A stretch of 64,000 nucleotides of DNA from Salvator merianae. Its lineage: Eukaryota; Chordata; Lepidosauria; Squamata; Teiidae. The stretch is taken from contig QVOM02000073.1 of the NCBI GenBank assembly GCA_003586115.2, forward strand, positions 23,856,175 through 23,920,174. Direction: 5' to 3'. A model generated the notes under the pieces. It was given only the letters and a program-made list of their open reading frames with translations, was not told where the DNA came from and did not search any database. A program made the translations under genes and the position numbers. Positions 54,349 to 64,000 of the stretch are shown one piece after another. Numbering within the stretch: position 1 is the stretch's first letter; each line of letters begins with the position of its first letter.

Positions 54349-55317
54349 ATGGAAGAGAAGAAGAGCTATTTTGTTAGCTGCAATGTATGCTTCATGTTTA
54401 CATCCCTTCTGGAAGAGGAACTAAACTTCACCTGCCACAAATGCAAGCTTGTGTCTCTCCTGGAAGAAAGAGTGAAAAGTCTTGAGGAGAAAGTGGCCAC
54501 ATTGAAGCTGATTAGGGAAGATGAGAACTTCCTCGATAGAGCTGAGGAAACTCTTCGGAATGATGCCAAAGAAGAAAATCTTGCTGTACCTGCAGAAGCT
54601 GATGGATGGAAGCATGTGACCCAAAGAAGCAGGAAGATTAGGCGATATTCAGCACCTTTACAACTTAAGAACCGGTTCCAGCCCCTCAGTCAGGAGAACA
54701 ACGAAGACATTCTTCAAGATATCACTACACTATCCACAAAGAGCACTCTACTATGCAGCCAGAAACCTCTTGAACGGAGAGATAGAAGTGGTACTGTGAA
54801 GAAGAACAGGAGAGTGGTGGTTGTGGGAGATTCCCTTTTGAGAGGAACAGAGGCAGCTGTCTGCAGACCTGACAGAAACTCACGAGAGGTGTGCTGTCTC
54901 CTAGGTGCACGAATCAAAGATGTGACTGATAGCTTATCGAGGCTCTTCAGTCCTACGGACTACTACCCATTCCTGCTAATACATATAGGCACAAATGACA
55001 CTGCAAGAAAGGACTTTGCAACCGTCTGCAGTGACTTCGAAGACCTTGGCAAGAAAGTGAAGGAACTGGGAGCACAAGTAGTTTTCTCATCTATCCTTCC
55101 TGTGGATGGTCATGGAAAAAGAAGATGGGACAGGATTCTTGAGGTGAACAATTGGCTACGTCAATGGTGCTATCGGCAAGGATTTGGATTTCTGAACCAT
55201 GGAGAAAACTACCTATATGATGGACTCCTTGCAAGAGATGGGCTGCACCTTACAAAGACAGGGAAGAATGTATTTGGCAAGCGCCTTGCTTCACTCATCA
55301 GGAGAGCTTTAAACTAA
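54349..55317 (+). CDS. CR1 ORF1 protein: zinc knuckle, coiled coil, SGNH esterase
   Basis: 322 residues from ATG 54349 (a TTG 19 codons upstream is also in frame but less likely). Residues 10-45 carry paired cysteines (CNVC ... CHKCK), a likely nucleic-acid-binding zinc motif. LLEERVKSLEEKVATLKL follows, a short coiled coil for multimerisation. Residues about 155-322 form an SGNH-hydrolase fold: nucleophile block VVVVGDSLLRG (Ser near 162), GTND block (near 214) and DGLHLT block (near 297), all intact. CR1 ORF1 esterases of this type are known, but their role in retrotransposition is unclear. The stop at 55317 lies inside the region where the ORF2 frame is already open. Confidence 0.88.
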   Translation: MEEKKSYFVSCNVCFMFTSLLEEELNFTCHKCKLVSLLEERVKSLEEKVATLKLIREDENFLDRAEETLRNDAKEENLAVPAEADGWKHVTQRSRKIRRYSAPLQLKNRFQPLSQENNEDILQDITTLSTKSTLLCSQKPLERRDRSGTVKKNRRVVVVGDSLLRGTEAAVCRPDRNSREVCCLLGARIKDVTDSLSRLFSPTDYYPFLLIHIGTNDTARKDFATVCSDFEDLGKKVKELGAQVVFSSILPVDGHGKRRWDRILEVNNWLRQWCYRQGFGFLNHGENYLYDGLLARDGLHLTKTGKNVFGKRLASLIRRALN

Positions 55318-58235
55318 AACAAAAGGGGAAGGGAAATAAAAAGTCAAAGAAAAATACTCAGTCAATCAATACAGACGATATTCTTGCTACCAGAAGTAGA
55401 AGTAAAGAACAAAAGCAAAAGGTTTGTAAGGAAAGTGGAGGAGTCAAGCTTGTAAGAGGTATCAGTCACAAACTAAAATGCTTCTACACCAATGCACAGA
55501 GTATGCGAAATAAAAAAGGAGAACTGGAGATCCTAACACAGGAAGATAAATATGATGTCATAGGCATTACGGAAACCTGGTGGGATAACGCACATGAATG
55601 GAACACGGATATCGAAGGCTACAACTTATTTTTGCGAAACAGACTTAACAAAAGAGGAGGGGGTATTGCACTATATGTTAAAAAAGCATTTGTCTCCTCA
55701 GAGATTCAGGTTTCAGAGAATGGAAGCCCGGTAGAATCTGTCTGGGTAAGAATTCAAGGAGAGAACAACAGAAAGGACACCATTGTAGGAGTTTATTATA
55801 GGCCCCCTGGACAAACAGAAGATATGGATGCTCTCTTTCTAGATCAGATGGCTAAACTCTCAAGAAAGCATGACATAGTGCTTATGGGAGATTTTAACTA
55901 TCCAGACATTTGTTGGGAATCCCTCTCAGGCAAAAGTCACAAGTCTAATAAGTTCTTATCCTCTCTTGCTGACAACTTCATCTACCAAAAGGTGGAGGAG
56001 AAAACAAGAGGACTGGCTATCCTCGATCTAATTCTTACCAACAGAGAGGAAATGGTTGAGGAAATCAGAGTTTCTGGGACCTTAGGAGGCAGTGACCATG
56101 CTATCCTTAAATTCTGGATAATAAGGGAAGGAAAGCCTGAGAGGACTCAGACTTCAAAGTTGGACTTCAGACGGGCGGATTTTGATGGACTCAGAAGGAG
56201 GGTAGGAAGGATAAAATGGTTGAATGTACTAAAAGATAGAAATGTCCAAGAAGGATGGGATACTTTGCGAAATGCAATACTAGAAGCACAGTCTTTAACA
56301 ATTCCTCAAAGAAAGAAGAATGGGAAGCATCTAAAGAGACCGGGGTGGATAAACCCAAAACTTAAAAACTTGCTAAAGAGGAAAAAAGAAATGTTCAAGA
56401 AATGGAAGGAGGGGTATATATCTAAAGAAGAATATAATGTAGTCTGCACAAACTGCAGGGCAAGTATCAGAAAAGCTAAAGCTAGAAATGAATTGAGGCT
56501 TGCAAGAGAGACTAAAAACAATAAAAAGGGGTTTTGGGGATATGTCAAAACCAAAAGAAAAGTTAAAGAGGCTATAGGATGTTTACAGAATGAAAATGGT
56601 GAATTGATAAAAAATGATATTGAGAAGGCTGAGCTTCTGAACTCCTATTTTGTATCTGTTTTCTCTAAGAAAGATAGCGTAACAGCAACTGACCTTCGTT
56701 GTGCTAGTGAAGGAATAAGAGAATCAAAGCACATAATCGAAACAGAGAGGGTAAGGGAATACTTAGCTAATTTAAATGAATTTAAGTCTCCAGGTCCAGA
56801 TGGATTACATCCTAGGGTACTGAAGGAATTAGCAGGGGTTATTGCTGAACCACTTGCTGTAATCTTTGAAAATTCATGGAGAACAGGAGAAGTCCCAGAT
56901 GATTGGAGAAGGGCAAACGTTGTCCCTATCTTCAAAAAAGGGAAGAAGGCGAACCCAGGGAACTACAGGCCTGTTAGCCTGACTTCAATACCAGGAAAGA
57001 TTTTTGAACAAAGTATTAAACAACACGTATGCCAGCATTTGGACAGGAATTCAGTAATTAATCGTAGTCAACATGGGTTTGTAACAAACAAGTCATGTCA
57101 GACTAATCTAATTTCATTCTATGACAAAATCACTGAATGGGTTGATCAGGGAAATGCTGTAGACATAGTATATCTTGACTTCGGCAAAGCATTTGACAAA
57201 GTATCTCATACCATCCTCATTGAAAAAATGATCAAATATGGGATTGACAAGGTAACTGTTAGGTGGGTTCATAACTGGCTTAGTGATTGTACTCAAAGAG
57301 TGGTTATAAATGGCTGCACATCCAATTGGAAGAAAGTCTCAAGCGGTGTACCGCAAGGCTCTGTGCTGGGCCCAGTTATGTTTAACATTTTCATAAATGA
57401 TCTGGATGAGGGAGTTGAGGGGAAACTGATCAAATTTGCTGATGACACAAAGCTAGGGCGGGTTGCTAACACTAGAGAAGAGAGAGAGAGGATTCAAAAA
57501 GATTTAGAAAAACTGGAACAATGGGCTGCAACTAATAGAATGGTATTTAACAAGGAAAAATGCAAGGTACTACATCTGGGCAAGAAAAATGAAAAAAACA
57601 CATATAGAATGGGAGGAATCCAGCTGAGCAGCAGCACATGTGAAAAGGACCTGGGTGTCCTAGTAGATCATAGATTGAACATGAGTCAACAGTGCGAAGC
57701 AGCTGCAAAAAAGGCAAACACAATCCTGGGGTGTATTAAGAGAAGCATAGAGTCCAGATCGCGTGAAGTTATTATCCCTCTCTACTCTGCCTTGGTCAGA
57801 CCTCATCTGGAGTACTGTGTCCAGTTCTGGGCACCCCAGTTTAAAAAAGACAATGACAAACTGGAGCAGGTTCAAAGGAGAGCTACCAAGATGGTGAATG
57901 GTCTACAAACCATGTCCTATGAGGAACGGTTAAAGGAACTAGGAATGTTTAGCCTACAAAAAAGAAGACTGAGAGGGGACATGATAGCTGTCTACAAATA
58001 CCTAAAGGGCTGGCACAGTGCAGAAGGATCAGACCTGTTCTCACTTGCACAAGGAAGGACTAGAAGCAACGGGATGAAACTGCAGGGGAAAAGATTCAGA
58101 TTAGATGTTAGAAAAAATTTTATGACAGTAAGGACGATCAACCAGTGGAATAGGTTGCCGCAGGAGGTGGTGAGTTCCCCTTCGATGGAGGTCTTCAAGC
58201 GGAGACTGGATGGCCATTTGTCGGGGATGGTTTAG
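55221..58235 (+). CDS. CR1 ORF2 protein: AP-type endonuclease and reverse transcriptase
   Basis: The frame is open from 55221; the first ATG is 55503, giving 910 residues. Homology starts before that ATG (KLKCFYTNAQS, 55470-55502), so the natural start is probably not 55503. Numbering from 55503, the endonuclease shows ITETWW (near 22), YYRPPG, GDFNYPD (129-135), DLILTN and SDHA (197-200). The reverse transcriptase shows FKSPGPDGLHP, NYRPVSLTSIPGK, QHGF, YLDFGKAFDKV (motif A Asp), GVPQGSVLGP and FADD (645-648). No stop or missing catalytic residue was found. It should nick DNA and copy the RNA by target-primed reverse transcription. Confidence 0.92.
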   Translation, partial: WTPCKRWAAPYKDREECIWQAPCFTHQESFKLKQKGKGNKKSKKNTQSINTDDILATRSRSKEQKQKVCKESGGVKLVRGISHKLKCFYTNAQSMRNKKGELEILTQEDKYDVIGITETWWDNAHEWNTDIEGYNLFLRNRLNKRGGGIALYVKKAFVSSEIQVSENGSPVESVWVRIQGENNRKDTIVGVYYRPPGQTEDMDALFLDQMAKLSRKHDIVLMGDFNYPDICWESLSGKSHKSNKFLSSLADNFIYQKVEEKTRGLAILDLILTNREEMVEEIRVSGTLGGSDHAILKFWIIREGKPERTQTSKLDFRRADFDGLRRRVGRIKWLNVLKDRNVQEGWDTLRNAILEAQSLTIPQRKKNGKHLKRPGWINPKLKNLLKRKKEMFKKWKEGYISKEEYNVVCTNCRASIRKAKARNELRLARETKNNKKGFWGYVKTKRKVKEAIGCLQNENGELIKNDIEKAELLNSYFVSVFSKKDSVTATDLRCASEGIRESKHIIETERVREYLANLNEFKSPGPDGLHPRVLKELAGVIAEPLAVIFENSWRTGEVPDDWRRANVVPIFKKGKKANPGNYRPVSLTSIPGKIFEQSIKQHVCQHLDRNSVINRSQHGFVTNKSCQTNLISFYDKITEWVDQGNAVDIVYLDFGKAFDKVSHTILIEKMIKYGIDKVTVRWVHNWLSDCTQRVVINGCTSNWKKVSSGVPQGSVLGPVMFNIFINDLDEGVEGKLIKFADDTKLGRVANTREERERIQKDLEKLEQWAATNRMVFNKEKCKVLHLGKKNEKNTYRMGGIQLSSSTCEKDLGVLVDHRLNMSQQCEAAAKKANTILGCIKRSIESRSREVIIPLYSALVRPHLEYCVQFWAPQFKKDNDKLEQVQRRATKMVNGLQTMSYEERLKELGMFSLQKRRLRGDMIAVYKYLKGWHSAEGSDLFSLAQGRTRSNGMKLQGKRFRLDVRKNFMTVRTINQWNRLPQEVVSSPSMEVFKRRLDGHLSGMV

Positions 58236-59112
58236 GTAATCCTGCATTGAGCAGGGGGTTGGACTTGATGATCCAGGAGGTCCCTTCCAACTCTATGTTT
58301 CTATGTTTCTATGTTTCTATGTTTCTATGAATGCATAGCATTTCTGATATAAGGCATTTTCCTCCCAGAGAAATATTCTGCCTCACCCAACTCTTAGTAT
58401 AGGGTAGCTGATAATATATGCAGATAATATATAGGGTTGAACCTCAGACTTTCTGCATCAAAATAAATGTTCTACCAAACTTGGCCTTTCTTTGGACTGT
58501 AGGTATGAGTGCAAATGGAACTTGCTGGTCTAGGCTTCAACATTAGGGATATACCCAGCCAGACATTATCAGTGCTTCTAGACAAGGCTGTCTAACATTG
58601 TATGAAGCAATCCTTCTCCCGCTTTAAGAAGAGGTTTGGGATGGCTTTCAGAAAAGAGTGTGCAGTAGTCCCTTCTCAAAACCACCCCCAGAACAAAGCC
58701 TGTGCCCCATCTAGAAAGGCCAGTGAAACACCAGTAAATATTTGGGGAGACATATTGTGACAGTGGATTTATGTCACATTGCAGGGAGAAATCCACTTAG
58801 TGTTTCAGACTGTGATGGAACAAGGCTCACTGTTTTTACATTCAGAATTTAGCATGAAATATGTAATATTTTACATTGAATATGGTACTAGAGCTGTAGT
58901 CATGTAAATTTTAATGTTTTCATTGAAGGTACTCATTTTCTCTGCTCTCTAAAGTGGGTCTGGCAAGGGTGATTTCTTTCATTAGGAAGGAAGACAAAAG
59001 CTATAGTAATTCACACTAGAGGAATGGATTTCTAGAAACTGGAATAACCAAAACTTTTGTGCATTTTGCTTTTAAAAATTCCTGTATTTCTTTATTTTGG
59101 CTGATTCTGCAG

Positions 59113-59219
59113 ATGATTGACTTAGGACTGATCCTTCATCGAGGGTCTTATTTTCGGGACCTGTGGAACATTCTAGATTTCATTGTGGTCAGTGGAGCAC
59201 TGGTGGCGTTTGCCTTCAC
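59113..59219 (+). CDS. CACNA1A: CACNA1A exon (human exon 24 equivalent): IIIS2-S3
   Basis: A 107-nt exon encoding [19 protein letters not shown] and [17 protein letters not shown], the end of IIIS2, the loop and helix IIIS3 of repeat III. The acceptor is ctgattctgcag (ends 59112) and the donor is ttcac|gtaagt, splitting the Thr codon. Last exon in the window; the S4 exon lies beyond the right edge. Confidence 0.97.
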
Positions 59220-59857
59220 GTAAGTGTCTACAGTGAGTCATGATGCTTGCTTATCTTTGCTCCAGAAGCACAGCTCCTCCCCTTCTACTTGAAAAGGCTC
59301 TTGTTGAAGCTTGCTGCATGATGAAATGTTTCAACGGTTTTCAGCACATACATGACATGGCTCTACAGTCCTTTCCCTCATCACAGTCCCGCTCTCAGTA
59401 TCATCATAAGCCATCATAGAGCATGGACACTCCAAATACGTGCGCCATCCCTCTGTTCTGGGATGCCAATTGCATGTGAAGCTTCTACTATGGGTTAACT
59501 AAAGGAATGGCATACTATCTCCCCTTAATCTTCATGCCTTTAGTAAGTTTAAGGCTGTGGGAAAGTATGCCATAAAATCACCAACAGGAATGTGTTCCGC
59601 AGAGACACCAGGATATAGTGCTGCTTTGTTTGGCTACAGAACCAAAAACCTAGCAAGCAAAACAATTGTTCACAATGATAAACAGTGTTGTCGGTAAAAA
59701 AACAAAAGGGGGGAGCTTCACTGTTCTATTCAGGCCAAATGGGAAGAGCTGGTTGCGTGCAGAACCAATCTATATTATATCGAGACTCTGTCTACATCAA
59801 TCCAAAGTGGATGAAGGCTCAAAGGAAGGCATAAAATGTTATTAGGTTCCACCGTCA

Positions 59858-59883
59858 CTCACCAGTCCTTAAGGACTGGTGAG
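59858..59883. repeat. 26-bp perfect palindrome without spacer
   Basis: ctcaccagtccttaaggact followed by ggtgag reads identically on both strands. No flanking element was identified. Confidence 0.9.
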
Positions 59884-60639
59884 AGTTTCTTCTTAAAAGC
59901 TTTATTTTTTATGCTCAGCCTTAAATTATTAATTTATTATTATTATTTTAAAAAATCTTTAATTATGTTAATATATATTTAAGACAATTTAAAAGTTGGA
60001 TTTTAGCTCTTATTTGGTGGTGGGCATCAGAGTAAAACATACTTTTATTTTTACTTTTTTATTCATGGGTATTTTTTTTCTGCCACTAGTTTTGCCATGG
60101 AGGTTTTTTTCCAAGATTGTCAGCTGAAACTATCAATCTTTGCCTCCTCTGGAGTAATATTGCTTTATCATGTAATAACTTTCTAAAGGGGAACCGTGGA
60201 GAAATGAAGCAGTGGTGATCTGTCACTACTAGAGAACAGAAGTTTTCATTCTCTACTCCACTTAACTAACAATATTCAAAAATGTCCTTATTTACAGCTT
60301 CAATAATATATACAAATGTTAACCATGAAGCTGTGGGCTAAGATCAAGTGTAGTATCTCAGTGTGAATATACTCACACTCATCTGGATCTAATCTGGATT
60401 ATACTCCTCTAATAAAATCTAATATAATTACACTTATAGCCTTTAAGGATGAACATCTAGTCTATGTGAGATATTTGTATTGCAGTCAATGAAAGATTTC
60501 ACAATCACTAACACAAATGTATTATTGTCTACAGAAGAAGAGGGAAACAATATATATGTTACTCAAAATCCTAGCAACACTTGCAAAAGAGGTTACAACC
60601 AGCTTATGTAGCAAATTGGCAACTAGTAATGTTCCTTTA

Positions 60640-61834
60640 TGAATGGTGTGATATATGATTGGCCCAGAGTGCTCATCAGCAGCCTTGTCGCTGTGTTTTG
60701 CACTAGTTGCAGATTCTGAACTGTCCTCAAGGGCAGCCCAGCATAGAGTTCATTACAGTAATCCACTCTGGAGGTTACCAAAGGTTACCAGAGCATGGAA
60801 TGAGCCTGAGTTAGCAATGGCCAACATTATCATCTGAGCCTTCAGCAACAGCAGTGTGTCCAGAAGTATCCCCACCTAGCAACTCCTTCAAGAACAGGAT
60901 GTCTTCTTTCATCTTGATCTCAAGAATACCTGCCACACAGTACCAGCTTCAATACACTGGTCCACGTCCAGCCCTTACCATTTCCAGGCACTGAGACGGC
61001 ACCTGAAATGCCTCTCCTGATTCAGATGGAATTGAGATAGAGCTGGGTATCCTCAGCATACCTATGGCATCTTATTCTAAATCTTCTGGTGACTTCTCCC
61101 AGCAGGTCCATGTACATATTAAAAAGCTGAGGGCATAGGATGAAACAAGAAAGACAAACAAAAATCCCCCGTGACAATTGTATACTATAATCCTCAGAGA
61201 TAGTAGTAAAACCTCTGCAATGTAAGGCATTCATCTCCATCTTGCAAAGTCCTTCCAGGAGGATACCATGGTTGTTGGTATCAAAAGCTGCAAAGAAATC
61301 AAGAAAAATGAGCAGGGTAACGTTGTCCTGTCTCTCTCCCAGTGAAGAGTAAGGCAGTTTCAGTGCCATGACCAGCCCTGAAGCCAGATTGAAATGGATA
61401 CAGATAATCAGCTTCCTCCAAAGCTGCCTGAGGTTGGGCTGCCACCAGCCTCTCCAGAACCTTGCCCCAGAAGGGTGTATTAGCAACCAGGCAATAGTTA
61501 TTCAATACTTCTGGGTCTAGAGAGGGCCTATTGAGGAGGAGACACACTACTGCTTCTTTCAGAGCTGGTAGAACAACCTCCCTCCCACAGCAAGGCATTA
61601 ACTACTCCAAGACCCACACAGCTCTCTGGCTAGCCTTTTTGAGCCATGATGGCAAGTATGCAGAGAGGATATGGTAGGCTGGACCCCTGCAAGCAGATTG
61701 TCCACATCCTCAGATCTCAGTAATTGAAACTGATCCATAATAATGGGACCAGACAGTTCTCCAGACACTTCCACTAGCCTGTTGTTAACTGTGGCATCTA
61801 ATTCCATAAAGAACTGAGGAATTTTATTCTGCAT
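60640..61834 (-). pseudogene. L2-type LINE reverse-transcriptase relic
   Basis: Minus-strand translation shows, in order, LDATVNNRLVEVSGELSGP, SEDVDNLLAGVQPTISSL, ALKEAVVCLLLNRPSLDPEV, VANTPFWGKVLERLVAAQ and DYLYPFQSGFRAGHGTETAL. After a frame change it continues VTLLIFLDFFAAFDTNNHGILL and RCHRYAEDTQLYL. These are L2-type RT landmarks. At least one frameshift is present, and the catalytic YADD is changed to YAED, so it is inactive. 60640-60960 is the decayed 3' region ('cattacagtaatccactctggaggttacc'). Confidence 0.75.
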
Positions 61835-63359
61835 TATTAGGCACTAAACATCCTACAGATAGTTTGAGCAATATATAGCTTGTATTGCACAAATCCATTA
61901 TTTGAAACATAACTAAAATTAACATTAAAAATCTGAGTCTATAGAGCTGAGACGGGGAAGTGTTATGAACAGGAATTCCACAAGTATTAGATTTGATAAA
62001 TTAAAATCAGACAAACAAAAGGAAGCGGTGAAGAGGTACACTGATGCACAAATTGAAGCATTAGTTATATAAAAACAAATGTTATTTGCAATATATTGCA
62101 ATCCTATTTTTATGATTCCAGAATGTGATCTCTAGCTTTGAAGAACAATCTGGCAAAATCAAGAAATCTCTGGTCATGATCTGGTAAAAAATATATGATC
62201 TGCTGAATCCAAGAAGTTAAATACATGGCTTAGGTTATTTCTGACAGGAGCTTTATTTTACAAATGAAATATATGGGGTTGACGGGGGCATGTGGACATG
62301 TGGAGATTGGTACATAAATCATTGTTTCCATTCTTGTTTACCAGTCGTTATAGGTATTGCTATTCCTGATTGACATCCAGAGACTCTCTAGTATTAGTGG
62401 ACCCTAGTACTAAGTGATTTAAGCTGTGCACAGGATACGAAACAGATCATGAGCATTTTGATGTCCAATTATGCCCTGAATAACTAGTTCAAATAGCACA
62501 AATTGTAGAAATAACTTTGACGAACTTGGATCAAGATGTGCATAAGAATGACATCTAACAACTGAGTGCTGTTACTGCTTGCTTTTTTATTTATATCATG
62601 AAACTTGAAAGAAAAGCATAAACAGATATTCAGCACTCCGCTCTCAGTCACTTAAGATTTAAATTTTGTTGAGTTGGTAAAAGAACACAAAGAAAGGAGA
62701 GAAAATGAAAGCAAGCACAACAGGTTGATTCTGAAAATCTGGAAAGGAGTGGCCCATTTGCTTTGGAGCGTTTTCATCTCATTATTTAGAAAGCCAGGGG
62801 TCTTCTGTAAAGTGTTGAAGGTTCTCCCAGGGGTGCTCCATGTTCCTTCATTCAGCATCAGGCTCTATGATACTTGAGATAAATTCTACCTTGTTATTCA
62901 TGTCAGTTCATCTCATGTTCTCTATATACAAAGCACCAGGAGGGTATGAGACTGCACAACAACCCAGTGATTCTTGGGTTGGTGCTGTTAGCCATTCCCT
63001 TTCAATAGCCAGCTTACTTTCTACCTGAACCTGCATGTTTTTCACCAGTTACCATCCCTTCCATATATCACCAACTCCCTCGGGGTCTTTGTAAGGTGCT
63101 GGGAAAATGCCGCCGTCTCCAAATAAAAAGTTTGCATCCTGTTAACATTTATGGACTAGGGACTGAGAGCTACTCTCTTCAGTCTTTTGAGGTTTTTAAT
63201 CTAGAATTGTTTCTGTTGCCTTTCCTGAAACGTATCTGCAACGGCATGGTGGTTTATAGTTCCTTTCAGCCCCAGGGCCATTGACAAAACAGCCTGAATA
63301 CCAAATGTTCAGTTCTAGTCTGGGATCACAGCTTAGAGGTTTTCTTTCCTTAATAAATT

Positions 63360-63800
63360 GTACAATGTCGCATGCTTTTTAAAAATAAATATAACTTCAT
63401 TGCAACCAATAAGAAATAACAAATTCAAGAAAAATACAAATTCAGAAAAACACGAACAGAAAAGAAACACAAAAAGTAGGGAGGGAAAGAACAGAAAAGA
63501 AACAACAATCTAGGCCACTCAGTGTTCTAGCAGCATATCTGAGAGTTACATCCACCATGAAAGAATAGTCTTGGAAGGCAAGAAGCTGTTTCTGAGAACT
63601 GGGATTGTATCCAATAAAGGTTGCCATATGGAGGAAAATGAGTTTGTTTTGGCACCTTGTTCCACTCTGTGTTTCTGGTCTGCTATAAATTTATTGGAGA
63701 CTATCTCCCGAAGTTTACTATATCATCTGGAAAGAGTTAGGTTTTGTCCAGTCTACGATGTTACATGTTGAGGTCATATCAGTACTGTTGAGAGAGAGAT
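63360..63800 (-). repeat. Possible L1-type 3' UTR, reversed
   Basis: An A-rich start and the phrase 'ccaataaaggttgccatatggaggaaaatgag' resemble the part of the L1 relic near 37445 (attaagcaaaggttgccaggtgg). Weak, by-eye similarity only. Confidence 0.3.
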
Positions 63801-64000
63801 GGCTTCAGCTTTAGTTTGTTGTGACTCTGCTATAAAATTTGCTGGTCAATCACAACTTCTGGTAAATGTTGTCTTCTAGATATACAGCTGCAACCAGTCA
63901 TGTTAAAACAAGTAACAGGTGACCGAACAGAGCCCTGGACCAACAGACAGGCCTGATTCCATGCCACTGTGCTGCCAGCACAAGGCTCCATTGAGCCAAC

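Larger units (their letters stand above)
54090..58329 (+). mobile_element. Near full-length CR1 non-LTR retrotransposon with intact ORFs
   Basis: It contains a CpG-rich 5' UTR, ORF1, ORF2 in a different frame and a CR1-type 3' end: the phrase 'ttgagcagggggttggacttgatgatcc', 'aggtcccttccaactctatg', then five TTTCTATG-type octamers (58291-58329). CR1 elements normally end in such octamers and lack a poly(A) tail. Both ORFs are free of stops, so the insertion is young. It lies in the sense orientation of CACNA1A, inside the intron between the IIIS2 exons. The 5' boundary is approximate; it could reach back to about 53930. Confidence 0.9.
48580..59112 (+). other. 10.5-kb intron containing a full-length CR1 LINE
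   Basis: Before the CR1 (48580-54090) it holds a GA microsatellite (49258-49280), a decayed MIR-like SINE (52577-52665), an A-rich run (52468-52491) and a SINE 3' part (53430-53520). Stretches 49300-52450 and 52700-53400 show nothing I can name. After the CR1 (58330-59112) no repeat is recognised. Confidence 0.7.
59220..64000 (+). other. Intron (partial, runs off the right edge)
   Basis: Holds a 26-bp perfect palindrome (59858-59883), an L2-type LINE relic on the minus strand (60640-61834) and a possible L1-type 3' UTR on the minus strand (63360-63800). The 59900-60100 stretch is very AT-rich. From 61840 to 63360 nothing is recognised. The next exon (IIIS4) is not present. Confidence 0.65.

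Noticed and set aside
61022..61834. Active L2 reverse transcriptase
   Set aside because: Frameshift and altered catalytic YADD box; stops in the flanks.

Overview
This is vertebrate nuclear DNA: short exons with GT-AG splice sites separated by long AT-rich introns full of transposon remains. The mixture of CR1, L2, BovB/RTE and L1-type LINEs, tRNA-derived SINEs with L2-like tails and many short DNA transposons points to a squamate reptile (lizard or gecko grade). The species cannot be fixed from the sequence.

Only one cellular gene is present: CACNA1A, which encodes the pore-forming alpha-1A subunit of the P/Q-type voltage-gated calcium channel Cav2.1. It lies on the + strand and both ends are outside the window. 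Eighteen consecutive coding exons are visible (6709-6812 to 59219), about 3.0 kb of coding sequence or roughly 1,004 codons. By exon size and encoded peptide they match human exons 7 to 24 (my numbering, from memory). They run from transmembrane helix IS6 through the I-II linker with the beta-subunit binding motif (AID), all of repeat II (S1-S6, with the selectivity-filter Glu), the long II-III linker with the synprint region, and repeat III S1-S3. All splice phases join in frame and no exon is broken, so the gene looks functional.

Two introns have unusual splice sites. Intron 25678-26615 has the hallmarks of a U12-type (minor spliceosome) intron. The exon ending at 7765 uses a GC donor.

The rest is intronic. 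The largest insertion is a near-complete, sense-oriented CR1 LINE (about 54090-58329) with intact ORF1 (zinc-knuckle/coiled coil plus SGNH esterase) and intact ORF2 (endonuclease plus reverse transcriptase). Older material includes a BovB relic in two pieces (about 9080 and 11560), an L1-type relic on the minus strand (37135-38666), L2 relics on both strands (13690-14134, 32200-33190, 60640-61834), a 5S rRNA-derived segment (29406-29497), tRNA-type SINEs and several foldback/MITE elements.

The most interesting item is a diverged copy of part of the synprint exon in the intron just upstream of it (30689-30742 versus 31290-31343). I see no prokaryotic-type system, CRISPR array, rRNA operon or second protein-coding gene.
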